A program made the position numbers and the translations under genes. From Pararhizobium antarcticum (lineage in GTDB: Bacteria; Pseudomonadota; Alphaproteobacteria; Rhizobiales; Rhizobiaceae), in contig NZ_LSRP01000001.1 in NCBI RefSeq assembly GCF_001885585.1, positions 186,001 through 250,000 of the forward strand: DNA of 64,000 nt, given 5' to 3'. The notes beneath the pieces were generated by a model that was not told the origin of the DNA, ran no database searches, and was given only the letters and a program-made list of their open reading frames with translations. Below, piece after piece: positions 18,701 to 26,110 of the stretch. Position 1 is the first letter of the stretch. Every line of letters starts with the position of its first letter.

Positions 18701-18976
18701 CGCCTGCGCCTGCGGCCGATCCTGATGACATCGATGGCGTTTATCATGGGCGTCGTGCCGCTGGTGATATCGACCGGCGCGGGTGCGGAAATGCGCCACG
18801 CCATGGGCGTCGCGGTGTTCTCCGGCATGATCGGCGTGACACTGTTCGGCCTGTTCCTGACGCCGGTCTTCTATGTGCTGGTGCGGGCGATGACCGGCAA
18901 CAAACCCCTGCGCAAGAGCGGCGCGGCGGAACCAGTCCACTCCACTGCTCTGGCGGCCCACGCGCCGGCCGAGTAG
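15776..18976 (+). CDS. RND multidrug efflux pump (HAE1; MexF/BepE-like)
   Basis: 1066 residues, normal for HAE1 pumps. It begins NISKFFIDRPVFAGVLSF (TM1) and has the PISEYPDVVPPSI segment. The proton-relay pair Asp410-Asp411 lies in GIVVDDAIVVVENVERNI (TM4), and a C-terminal TM10-12 block contains VGLSAKNAILIVEFA. The pump is an inner-membrane proton/drug antiporter that takes amphiphilic compounds from the periplasm or membrane. It is controlled by the divergent TetR gene, judged from the operators. A strong hairpin terminator follows the stop. Confidence 0.95.
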   Translation: MNISKFFIDRPVFAGVLSFMIFIGGLISLTVMPISEYPDVVPPSIVIRANYPGANPKVIAETVATPLEEAINGVEGMLYMSSQATTDGLMTLTVTFKLGTDPDQAQQLVQNRVSQAEPRLPEEVRRLGVTTIKSSPDLMMVVHLTSPEGRYDMTYLRNYALINVKDRLARIDGVGQVQLFGSGDYSMRIWLDPQKMAQLGLSASDIVNEIRAQNIQAAAGVIGSSPNLEGVDLQLSVNAQGRLQSEEEFGEIIIKTSASGAITRLRDVSRIELGSAEYSLRSLLNNKQAVAIPVFQAPGSNAIEIADQVRKVMDEIKTTMPQDVSYEIVYDTTQFVRASIEAVVDTLLEAIVLVVIVVILFLQTWRASIIPLIAVPVSIVGTFAVMQMFGFSINALSLFGLVLAIGIVVDDAIVVVENVERNIENGLAPREATYKAMTEVSGPIIAIALVLVAVFVPLAFISGLTGQFYKQFALTIAISTVISAFNSLTLSPALAALLLQSHDAPKDRLTRVMNGLFGWLFRGFNAVFTRGSNAYSGGVRRVISRKTLMMAIYLVLIGSTVFLFKAVPGGFVPPQDKQYLVGFTQLPDGASLDRTEDVIRRISDIALKVPGVESAIAFPGLSINGFTNSSNAGIVFLSLKPFEERTTPDLSAGAIAGRLNQELGVIQESFSAIFPPPPVQGLGAIGGFKLQIEDRNGLGYEALDGAVKAFLAKAYATPELVGMFSSYQVNVPQLYADVDRAKARQLNVPLPDIFNTLQIYLGSVYVNDFNKFGRTYSVRVQADAAYRAQAEDIGKLEVRSTSGEMIPLSALLNVTSSAGPERAMRYNGFLSADINGNAAPGVSSGQARAIVEQIAADTLPAGISFEWTELTYQEIIAGNSGLLIFPLSILLVFLVLAAQYESLSLPLSIVMIVPLGILAALFGVWLTGGDNNVFTQIGLIVLVGLSAKNAILIVEFARELEFEGAKPFDAVITASRLRLRPILMTSMAFIMGVVPLVISTGAGAEMRHAMGVAVFSGMIGVTLFGLFLTPVFYVLVRAMTGNKPLRKSGAAEPVHSTALAAHAPAE

Positions 18977-18994
18977 CGCCCGACGAGACCGAGC

Positions 18995-19027
18995 GACCTC
19001 CGCCGCGACGCCGGCGGAGGTCCATTT
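18995..19027 (+). terminator. Intrinsic terminator of the RND operon
   Basis: A perfect 11-bp stem GACCTCCGCCG/CGGCGGAGGTC (18995-19005 and 19012-19022) with a six-base loop, followed by CATTTT. It lies 18 bases after the RND stop, in the convergent gap before the siderophore ABC ATPase gene. Confidence 0.75.
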
Positions 19028-19070
19028 TGCAGCCGGCTTCCGGGCGTGAATGCCTTTGCGAAAAGCTGCG

Positions 19071-19829
19071 CTAAAGGTGATGCATCAGGAATGGCTTTCC
19101 GGCGATCTGCTCGATCCGGATCCGGTAGCCGAACACTGCTTCCATGTTTTCCTCCGTCAGAACCGCCGCCGGCGGACCATCGACGATCACGCGGCCATCG
19201 CGCATGGCAACGATCCGGTCGGCATAGGCTGCGGCCTGATTGATATCGTGCAGGACGATGATCGCCGTCCTTGCCGCCTCGTCGGCGATCCGGCGCAGCG
19301 ACCGCATCAATTGTCTGGCATGGAACATGTCGAGATTGTTGAGCGGTTCGTCGAGCAGCAGATAATCGGTGCCCTGGCAAAAGGTCATCGCAACCAGCGC
19401 CCGCTGCCGCTGGCCGCCCGAGAGTGTATCGATGAAGCGATCGGACAAGGCCGCCAGATCGAATTGATCGAGCGCGGCGTCAACCAGCGCAAGGTCGAGC
19501 GCGCCCGGGCGCCCCTGATGATGCGGAAACCGGCCGAAACCGATCAGTTCGCGTACCGTCAGCCGGCTGGCGACAATGCCGTCCTGCCGCAGGATGGCAA
19601 GCCGCTGCGCCAGCGTCCGGCTGGGTGTCGTATCCACCGGCATTCCATCCACCGAGATGCACCCTGTCTGCAGCGGTTGCAGCCGCGCGACAAGCGACAG
19701 GAGGCTGGATTTGCCGGCACCGTTGGGACCGACCAGCGCCGTGATCCCACCCTTCGGCAGGGCCAGGTCGATGCCGCGCAGGATCGGCACATCGCGATAG
19801 GACAGGGAAACATTCTCGATCAGGATCAT
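19071..19829 (-). CDS. Ferric-siderophore ABC transporter, ATP-binding protein (FatE/FepC-like)
   Basis: 252 residues. Walker A is GPNGAGKSS (34-42), the signature is LSGGQ (136-140), and Walker B is LLLDEP with Asp160-Glu161, then the H-loop in VLHDINQAAAYADR. This is the FepC/FhuC class that powers siderophore import. It overlaps the second permease by four bases and is the last gene of the minus-strand siderophore locus. Confidence 0.93.
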   Translation of the reverse strand: MILIENVSLSYRDVPILRGIDLALPKGGITALVGPNGAGKSSLLSLVARLQPLQTGCISVDGMPVDTTPSRTLAQRLAILRQDGIVASRLTVRELIGFGRFPHHQGRPGALDLALVDAALDQFDLAALSDRFIDTLSGGQRQRALVAMTFCQGTDYLLLDEPLNNLDMFHARQLMRSLRRIADEAARTAIIVLHDINQAAAYADRIVAMRDGRVIVDGPPAAVLTEENMEAVFGYRIRIEQIAGKPFLMHHL

Positions 19830-20767
19830 TTTCGTGCCCCCTGCACAAGTAGGATCAGGAACACCAGGCCACCGACAAATTCGATGACGACACCAAGCGT
19901 CGATGCGCCGCCCAGAGCGTGCTGCAGGACAGCCTGTCCGCCCACGAGAACGGTGATGGCAACGAGGACGGCAGCAGGCAGAAGAACGGCATGCCGCTGG
20001 GTCTTCACGACGCGCTCCGCGAGCGCCACGACCAGCAGGCCGAAAAAGGCGACAGGCCCGACAAGCGCCGTTGAAACGGCAACGAGGATGGAAACGAGCA
20101 GAAGAAGACCGGCCGCACTGCGCGTCCAGTGTACGCCAAGGCCGGTCGCCGCATCACGGCCAAGCGCAATGACGTCGAGACGGTGGCGTGCGCGCCAACA
20201 GAAAGCGACCGCGACAAGAGTCATGATCGCGCCCAGCAGGGTCAGGTCGGTGCGCAGCGCGTTGAAGTTTGCAAAGCTTGCGCCCTGCACGACAGCAAAG
20301 GCATTCGGGTCCAGCATGCGGGCCAGCAGAGCCTGCAGGCTGCGAAACAGAATGCCGAGCGTCACTCCCATCAACAGCATCAGCCCCATGTCCATCCGAA
20401 GCTTCAGCATTGGCCACAACAGGGCCATGGCAAGGGCGACCATCAGTACGATTTCCATGCCGAACTTGAAGCCGCCGTTCAGGCTGGCATAACCGAGCCC
20501 CCCCAGCAGAAAGACCAGCGCCGTCTGGCCGAAGACATAGAGTGCGTCAAGGCCCATGATCGAAGGCGTCAGGATGCGGTTGGCCGTCACCGTCTGGAAC
20601 AGCACTGTCGAGACGGCAATCGACAAGGCGACCTGCAAGAGGGCCAGCAGCTTCAGGCCCCGCAAACCCAGCACGAAGGCGATGTTGCCACGCAGACCGG
20701 CCAGCATGAAGAAAAGCACCGACAGGAGCGCGAGGGTTAGAAGCAACAGCAGTCGACGATCAGCCAT
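19826..20767 (-). CDS. Ferric-siderophore ABC permease (FecCD family, FatC-like)
   Basis: 313 residues, almost entirely hydrophobic, about nine membrane spans of the FecCD/BtuC type, with GPVAFFGLLVVALAERVV close to the ATPase-contacting loop. The order permease-permease-ATPase after a FatB-like binding protein matches fatBDC-type petrobactin/anguibactin importers. It overlaps its partner permease by eight bases and the ATPase by four, indicating coupled translation. Confidence 0.9.
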   Translation of the reverse strand: MADRRLLLLLTLALLSVLFFMLAGLRGNIAFVLGLRGLKLLALLQVALSIAVSTVLFQTVTANRILTPSIMGLDALYVFGQTALVFLLGGLGYASLNGGFKFGMEIVLMVALAMALLWPMLKLRMDMGLMLLMGVTLGILFRSLQALLARMLDPNAFAVVQGASFANFNALRTDLTLLGAIMTLVAVAFCWRARHRLDVIALGRDAATGLGVHWTRSAAGLLLLVSILVAVSTALVGPVAFFGLLVVALAERVVKTQRHAVLLPAAVLVAITVLVGGQAVLQHALGGASTLGVVIEFVGGLVFLILLVQGARK

Positions 20768-21740
20768 GGGCGGACCGCATGAACATCAACCGGAGAAACA
20801 AAAGCCCGCCGACCACGCCCATGACGGTCGCGACCGGGATTTCGTAGGGATAGCGCAGCAGCCGACCAAGAAGATCGCAGCCTAGAACCAGAAAGGCACC
20901 GCAGCCGGCCACCCAGGGGATCGTTCCGCGCAAATTGTCGCCCATGATGCGCGAGACGACATTCGGCACGACCAGACCGACAAAAGGAATGATGCCGACA
21001 ATGACGACGGTCAGCGCCGCAATGACGGAGACGATGACAAGGCCCAGCTGCAATGTCCGCTGATAGCTCAAACCGAGACCGACGCTGATCTCGCGGCCAA
21101 GCGAAACCACCGTCAGCCGGTCGGCCACCCACCAGGCAAGCACGATCATCGCCGCCGCACCCCAGAGCAGTTCGTAGCGCCCGCGCACGACGCCGGAAAA
21201 TTCGCCGCTGGTCCAGATGTCGAGGAACTGCAAGAGGTCTGCCTGCCATCCGACAAAGGTGACGATCGCACCGATGACGCCGCCATAGACAAGGCCGAAC
21301 AGCGGCACGAGATAGGGCTGCGTCGGCGGCAGGCGATGCGCGGTCATCAGGAACACCGAGGTTCCGGTGAGGGCTGCAACGCTGGCAATCAGCGTCTTGG
21401 TCGCCAGCGTCGCGGCGGGGAACAGCAGCGTGGCGATGAGAATGCCGAGCGCGGCACTTTGTGCCGTGCCCGCCGTGGCCGGCTCGACAAAGCGGTTTCG
21501 GGCAAGCGTCTGCATGATCAGGCCGGCAATCGCCAGACCCGCCCCGGTCAGCATCGCCGCAAGCGTGCGCGGCAATCGGCTGGCGAGGAAAAGCTGCACT
21601 GTCGCGGGGTCGTCGAAGAGCCGCGCAAAAACGAGGTCATCAGCCCCCACAGCAAGGCTGAGACAAAACAGCAAGGCACTGCCGAGACCGACAGCAAGGC
21701 CGATCGTCCAATTCGTCCAGCGGGGCTTGCGGTCAATCAT
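20760..21740 (-). CDS. Ferric-siderophore ABC permease (FecCD family, FatD-like)
   Basis: 326 residues with multiple membrane spans and FecCD motifs: LPRTLAAMLTGAGLAIAGLI near the N-terminus and VGIIPFVGLVVPNVVSRIMG as the conserved loop-helix. It forms a heterodimeric inner-membrane channel with the next permease. It overlaps the upstream binding-protein gene by four bases. Confidence 0.92.
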   Translation of the reverse strand: MIDRKPRWTNWTIGLAVGLGSALLFCLSLAVGADDLVFARLFDDPATVQLFLASRLPRTLAAMLTGAGLAIAGLIMQTLARNRFVEPATAGTAQSAALGILIATLLFPAATLATKTLIASVAALTGTSVFLMTAHRLPPTQPYLVPLFGLVYGGVIGAIVTFVGWQADLLQFLDIWTSGEFSGVVRGRYELLWGAAAMIVLAWWVADRLTVVSLGREISVGLGLSYQRTLQLGLVIVSVIAALTVVIVGIIPFVGLVVPNVVSRIMGDNLRGTIPWVAGCGAFLVLGCDLLGRLLRYPYEIPVATVMGVVGGLLFLRLMFMRSAHG

Positions 21741-22663
21741 GGCGCTTGGGAATAGGCAGCTGCAATCGCCATGAAAACGCGGCTCATGGCCTGCACGCCA
21801 CCGGCGGCAATGTAGAAATCCCCGGCCGGAAGGTAGATTACCTGCCCCTTCTTCCAGGCCGTCGTCTCGGCCACCAGTTCATTGTCGAGTGTCGTCCTGG
21901 CGTTCTGATCGTCGGCGCCGATCGCCGCCGCCCGGTCCAGCACCAGAAGCCAGTCCGGATTGGCCTTGCGGATGAATTCGAAGGACACCGCTTTGCCATG
22001 GGTTGCAGCCTCGACATCCGGAACGGCCGCCGGAAGGTCGAGCGCCGAATGCACCCAGCCGAAACGCGAGCCGGGACCATAGGCCGAAATCTTCGGCCCG
22101 TTGGTCATGACGATCAAAGCAGTACCCTTGCCCTTGATCGCGGCGCGGGCAGCTTTGACGGTGGCGTCGAGTTTTGCACCGGCGGCAAGGGCTTCCTTGT
22201 CCCGTCCAAAAAGAGCGCCATAGGCCGACAGCCGCTCTTTGGCCTGCGCCAGAAGATCGTCGCCATCCATGGTCATGTCGATGGTCGGCGCCACCTGCGT
22301 GGTCGCTGCGACCTGCGTCGACGAGCGCCCGCCGACGATGATCAGGTCCGGTGCGAGTTCGCTCAGGGCTTCCAGATCGGGCTCGAAGATATCACCGACG
22401 GCGGTTCCGGTCTCCTTCAGATGCGCCAGGGCCGGCAAATAGAGATTGGAGGGTATCCCGGCCGGCCGGATACCGAGACTGTCCAGCGTATCCAGCGCCG
22501 CAATATCGAACACGGCGATCCGCGCCGGCTGTGCGTCCACGGCAACGACACCGGTTGCTGTTGCGACGTCAATCGCCTGGGCGATGTTTGGAAACGCAGA
22601 GAGAGCAAGGCCGACCGTGACGGAAAGGTATCGGAGAGTTGAAAAGGAGAAGAGGCTGGTCAT
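21737..22663 (-). CDS. Siderophore-binding periplasmic protein (FatB/CeuE/YclQ family)
   Basis: 308 residues from the ATG at 22663; the longer open frame upstream overlaps asbF. There is a Sec signal peptide (about residues 1-28, ending FPNIAQA). The diagnostic segments are IFEPDLEALSELAPDLIIVG, GGRSSTQVA and GPKISAYGPGSRFGWVHSAL, which are strongly FatB/YclQ/CeuE-like. Members of this group bind petrobactin, its 3,4-catecholate fragments or tetradentate catecholates. No lipobox is present, so it is soluble periplasmic. It starts 14 bases after asbF, physically linking synthesis and uptake. Confidence 0.9.
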   Translation of the reverse strand: MTSLFSFSTLRYLSVTVGLALSAFPNIAQAIDVATATGVVAVDAQPARIAVFDIAALDTLDSLGIRPAGIPSNLYLPALAHLKETGTAVGDIFEPDLEALSELAPDLIIVGGRSSTQVAATTQVAPTIDMTMDGDDLLAQAKERLSAYGALFGRDKEALAAGAKLDATVKAARAAIKGKGTALIVMTNGPKISAYGPGSRFGWVHSALDLPAAVPDVEAATHGKAVSFEFIRKANPDWLLVLDRAAAIGADDQNARTTLDNELVAETTAWKKGQVIYLPAGDFYIAAGGVQAMSRVFMAIAAAYSQAP

Positions 22664-22677
22664 AAGGCAAAGGGTTC

Positions 22678-23523
22678 CTAGAAATTGATGGACAGGCGCT
22701 GTGGCGTGCGGCGCTCCACGAATTCTGCAATTTCCCGCCTGTCGGTGCGCAGCACATCCATGCAGTCGGGACCGAACCATTCCAGCGAGACCTCCGTCTC
22801 CGGCTGGTCGGCAATCTCGGCAAGAAACCGCATGTAATCGACGGCGCCCTGGAAGAGCGGTGTCATGCCATCGCGACGGCCGGCAGCGGCATAGACATTG
22901 GCGGGCTCGAAGACGACAAGATCGGAGCGGGCGCGAATATTCTTCAGATGGTAGTGGCGAATATGCGGCTTCATCATGCGATGAACGGCAACGGGATCGT
23001 CCCCGCCCTCCCAGACGTGCAGCGTATCGAAATTGATCGCAAACGCCGGATGATCGACGGCGTCGATCAGATCCAGCGTCGAGGCCGCCGTATCGGCCAG
23101 CGTGTTCGGATGGGTCTCGACCAGCAGATCAACGCCAAAATCGGCAGCCATGTCGCACATTGCCCGCAGGCGGGCGGCAATGGACCGCCGCTCATCCGCC
23201 GCAATCATGGCGCTGCCGCGATTGCCGGCAAAGGTGCGGATCTTGCCCGCCCGCCAGCGCCGCGCCATGCCGCAGACCTCTTTTGTCTGGCGCTCCCGCG
23301 TCAGCCGATCGGCGTCCACAGGCAGATAGTCGCTGACCATGGGCACGGACAGGCCAAGGCTCGCCAGCCAGTCAGCGTTGCGCTCGGGCATCTGGGCCAT
23401 GTTGCGCCCATGCGCGGCCCAGAGCTCGATGCCCTGGAAATCGTTGGCTCGCGCGAAACTGGCGATTTCGGAAATCGAAATCAGATGGTGGCGAAACGTG
23501 ATCGTGCAGAGCGAGACCTTCAT
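22678..23523 (-). CDS. asbF: 3-dehydroshikimate dehydratase (AsbF-like)
   Basis: 281 residues, xylose-isomerase-like TIM barrel. The metal ligands expected for AsbF are visible as Glu136 (LLVETHPNT), Asp166 (INFDTLHVWEG), His190/His192 (RHYHLKN) and Glu248 (SLEWFG). AsbF converts 3-dehydroshikimate to 3,4-dihydroxybenzoate, the catechol of petrobactin. Alone, the fold could be any sugar isomerase. Placement directly after asbA-B-C-DE, overlapping asbDE by four bases, makes AsbF much more likely. Confidence 0.87.
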   Translation of the reverse strand: MKVSLCTITFRHHLISISEIASFARANDFQGIELWAAHGRNMAQMPERNADWLASLGLSVPMVSDYLPVDADRLTRERQTKEVCGMARRWRAGKIRTFAGNRGSAMIAADERRSIAARLRAMCDMAADFGVDLLVETHPNTLADTAASTLDLIDAVDHPAFAINFDTLHVWEGGDDPVAVHRMMKPHIRHYHLKNIRARSDLVVFEPANVYAAAGRRDGMTPLFQGAVDYMRFLAEIADQPETEVSLEWFGPDCMDVLRTDRREIAEFVERRTPQRLSINF

Positions 23524-24833
23524 CGCGCGGCCCTTCTCGACTGCGGCTGCTCCATAGCGGCCGGAAACTGCTGCTCGCACCAGAGCGCGAAAATCTCCGC
23601 CAGTTTTCCCTTGACCCTGGTTTCGAGACGGTCGCATTGATCCAGATGCGCAAGAACCGGCGGCAGGAAAGCGCGATCACCGGTCTGGGCGAGCTTCATG
23701 GCCGCATATTGCAACGCCTTCAATGCGTTGACGAGCGCCTCGATGTCATCGCACCAGACATCGAATTCCGCAGCCGGCAGCTTCAAGGCGCGCCAGAAAA
23801 ACGCGAAACCGTGTTCGTAGGCATATTTGCGGATGGTGATCACCGGCAGTTCCCGCAGCGCCAGATCGAGATCCGCAAGGCGCGTGCCATCGCGTTCCTC
23901 GACATGCGCCGCGACGATCTCGCGCAGGCTGTCGAGCAGCGGGTTTCGATCCGAAACGAAGCAGGCGTCGAAATAGGCGCGCAGATCCTCGTCCTGCGGC
24001 GCGCGTGCCTCGGCCCGATCGAACACATAGCCACCGCCGACCGTCGGCTGCAGGATGGCATGGATGACCTTGTCGCGGGCGATATCGCCCTGCCAGCGAT
24101 AGTCCGGATCGAGCACGAACCAGTTTTGCGGGTCCTCTGTCTTCGCCAGCATCAGGTAATGGGGGAACGGGTTCTGGTTGAACTTGTTCTCGCGTTCCGG
24201 CAGATGGAACATGTCGAGCATCACCATGACATAGCCGGTCTCCGGCCTGGTCTCGACAAGGTCGAGCAACACGGCGAGGTTTTCAATCTTGGTCATGGCC
24301 GGATCGTACCATTCCCGCACGCTCACAGCGTAAAGCCGCTCGAACCAGCCACGGAAGAATTCCTGGCTGATGTCGGCTGCGTGATACCGTAGCTGCCACC
24401 GGTCGGTGACGGCGAATTTCGCGTCCCAGACGCCAAAGTAGAATGGCCGGTGGTCGAGCCCGGCGCGCTTCACCGCCTCGCAGACGCAGCTGACGAAACA
24501 ATGCACCTTGATGTCATAGGCCGCTTCGCCGTGTACGCCCTCGCCGACAAATGCGGGGACCGTCTGCACAGCAGACGCGGGATCGACAGCCTCCGGGTCG
24601 AACAGGCCGGCAAGGTCCTCGACCGTCACAACATCCTGCTGGCTGATCGCCTTTTCCGGCATCGCCAGGCCGTATTCCAGCTCCAGATTGAGGAAGATCT
24701 GCAGGATCAGCACGGAATCGAGATAGAGGTCCTCGTTGAGCCGTGCCAGCGGTCCAAAACCTTCGAGATGCGGGTGCATCATCTGCTCCGACAGGATCGT
24801 CTGCACGGCCGCCATGATCTCGTCGCGGGTCAT
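23520..24833 (-). CDS. AsbD-AsbE fusion: aryl carrier protein plus 3,4-DHB-polyamine condensing enzyme
   Basis: 437 residues. Residues 1-85 are a carrier-protein fold with the phosphopantetheine serine at Ser40 in DLYLDSVLI and the following LNLELEYGLAMPE helix. Residues ~95-430 match the AsbE type (AEADxY-like cysteine/His region KVHCFVSCVC, then YFGVWDAKFAV). In Bacillus these are two proteins, AsbD (~91 aa) and AsbE (~330 aa). AsbE moves 3,4-dihydroxybenzoyl from holo-AsbD onto the spermidine primary amine. Here the linker is continuous with no stop. The gene overlaps asbC and asbF by four bases each. Confidence 0.85.
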   Translation of the reverse strand: MTRDEIMAAVQTILSEQMMHPHLEGFGPLARLNEDLYLDSVLILQIFLNLELEYGLAMPEKAISQQDVVTVEDLAGLFDPEAVDPASAVQTVPAFVGEGVHGEAAYDIKVHCFVSCVCEAVKRAGLDHRPFYFGVWDAKFAVTDRWQLRYHAADISQEFFRGWFERLYAVSVREWYDPAMTKIENLAVLLDLVETRPETGYVMVMLDMFHLPERENKFNQNPFPHYLMLAKTEDPQNWFVLDPDYRWQGDIARDKVIHAILQPTVGGGYVFDRAEARAPQDEDLRAYFDACFVSDRNPLLDSLREIVAAHVEERDGTRLADLDLALRELPVITIRKYAYEHGFAFFWRALKLPAAEFDVWCDDIEALVNALKALQYAAMKLAQTGDRAFLPPVLAHLDQCDRLETRVKGKLAEIFALWCEQQFPAAMEQPQSRRAAR

Positions 24834-26110
24834 TCGGCAGCCTCCACCGGCAGAAATTCACGGGCGGCATGGCGCGCAGCCACCTCGCGTCGGCTGATCT
24901 TGCCGTTGGCCTGCCTCGGTACAACCTTCACCTGCAGGATTTCCATGGGCACCTGATGACCGGCGAGATTGCCGATGCACCAGCTGCGCAACGCCTGTGG
25001 CGCGATGGTTTCGTCAGCGCTGAAGAGCAGGCCGACACGCTCGCCGGCAAATGGGTCGCTCTTGCGAAAGGCAACGGCGTCGGTGACGCCAGGCATGGCC
25101 ATGACAGCGTCCTCCACATCCTTCGGATAGACGTTGAGGCCGGAGACATTGATCATGTCGTCCATGCGCGAGACGAAGACGAGCATGCCGTCTCCCCGGA
25201 GATAACCGAGGTCACGGGTGTGGATCGCCGCACCGGTCCCGCTCTCAGCATCGGCTGCAACGACGATCTCGCCGGCATGCTCGAGGTTTCGCCCGGCCGT
25301 GGCGCGCAGATGCGGAAGCACAAGGCCCATATCCCCGGCTGCGGCGACATCCGGATTGATGGCGATGCAGCCGGATTCCGAGCACCCATATTGCTGGAAC
25401 ATGAAACGGCTCGCCGCGCGGATCCGCGAAAACCACGGATCGGGCAAAAGCGTGCCGGACGTCATGACCGCATGGATCTGCTCGCCGGCCGGCATCAACC
25501 GGGCCAGCGTATGAAGCACGGCAGGCGACGAATAGAGCAGCGGCCGCTCGACCTCGCGCAGCTTGCCCAGGAGATATTTCGGATTGGCGGTGTTGACGAT
25601 CACAGGTGTCTGGCCGCGCTTGAGCGCAACGAGAATGCCGCAGATCAGGCCATAGGAATGGGTCGTCGGGCAGGCGATCACCGGCGTCATCTCTTCCGGT
25701 TCGCGGAACGTCCGGACATAACTTTCGACTTCGCGGTCGATTTCCGACCAGCTGCGCGCCACGCATTTCGGCGCCCCTGTCGTCCCGGAACTCATCTGCA
25801 GCAACTGGCCTTCCCCATCTGACGGCGCGTCGGGCTGCAGGATTTCCGGTGTCAGGCTATTGTAGAACAATCGCTCGCAGCCGGCCCTGACGGCGAGCTT
25901 GCGGGCGGCCGGCAGCGGTGTGCCGGGATGGATCGGCAGCACACTGGCGCCCTCCTTGCGGATGGCGAAGAACAGCGACAGCCAATCGGCCGTTTCGGCA
26001 AAGCAGACGGCGTAGCGTCCGCGTCCATCGATCAGCCCTGCGTCAACAGAACGCGCCGCGGCCTCCTCGAAATAGGCGCGCTCGTAAAGCCGGTCATCGA
26101 TCCGGATCAT
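24830..26110 (-). CDS. asbC: 3,4-dihydroxybenzoate-AMP ligase (AsbC-like)
   Basis: 426 residues, a short ANL-family adenylating enzyme like AsbC (~412 aa). The ATP loop MSSGTTGAPK lies at 106-115, with YGCSESG and TRDLGYLRGDG motifs. The C-terminal catalytic lysine is about Lys404 in ANGKISRRE. It would activate 3,4-dihydroxybenzoate as the acyl-AMP and load the carrier domain of the next gene. It overlaps asbB by four bases. Confidence 0.88.
   Translation of the reverse strand: MIRIDDRLYERAYFEEAAARSVDAGLIDGRGRYAVCFAETADWLSLFFAIRKEGASVLPIHPGTPLPAARKLAVRAGCERLFYNSLTPEILQPDAPSDGEGQLLQMSSGTTGAPKCVARSWSEIDREVESYVRTFREPEEMTPVIACPTTHSYGLICGILVALKRGQTPVIVNTANPKYLLGKLREVERPLLYSSPAVLHTLARLMPAGEQIHAVMTSGTLLPDPWFSRIRAASRFMFQQYGCSESGCIAINPDVAAAGDMGLVLPHLRATAGRNLEHAGEIVVAADAESGTGAAIHTRDLGYLRGDGMLVFVSRMDDMINVSGLNVYPKDVEDAVMAMPGVTDAVAFRKSDPFAGERVGLLFSADETIAPQALRSWCIGNLAGHQVPMEILQVKVVPRQANGKISRREVAARHAAREFLPVEAAE

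Noticed and set aside
19050-20492. 480-codon open frame on the plus strand opposite the siderophore ABC genes
   Set aside because: It lies antisense to an ATPase and permease with clear motifs. Its own translation is rich in Arg, Gln and His with no recognisable domain, as expected of high-GC shadow frames.
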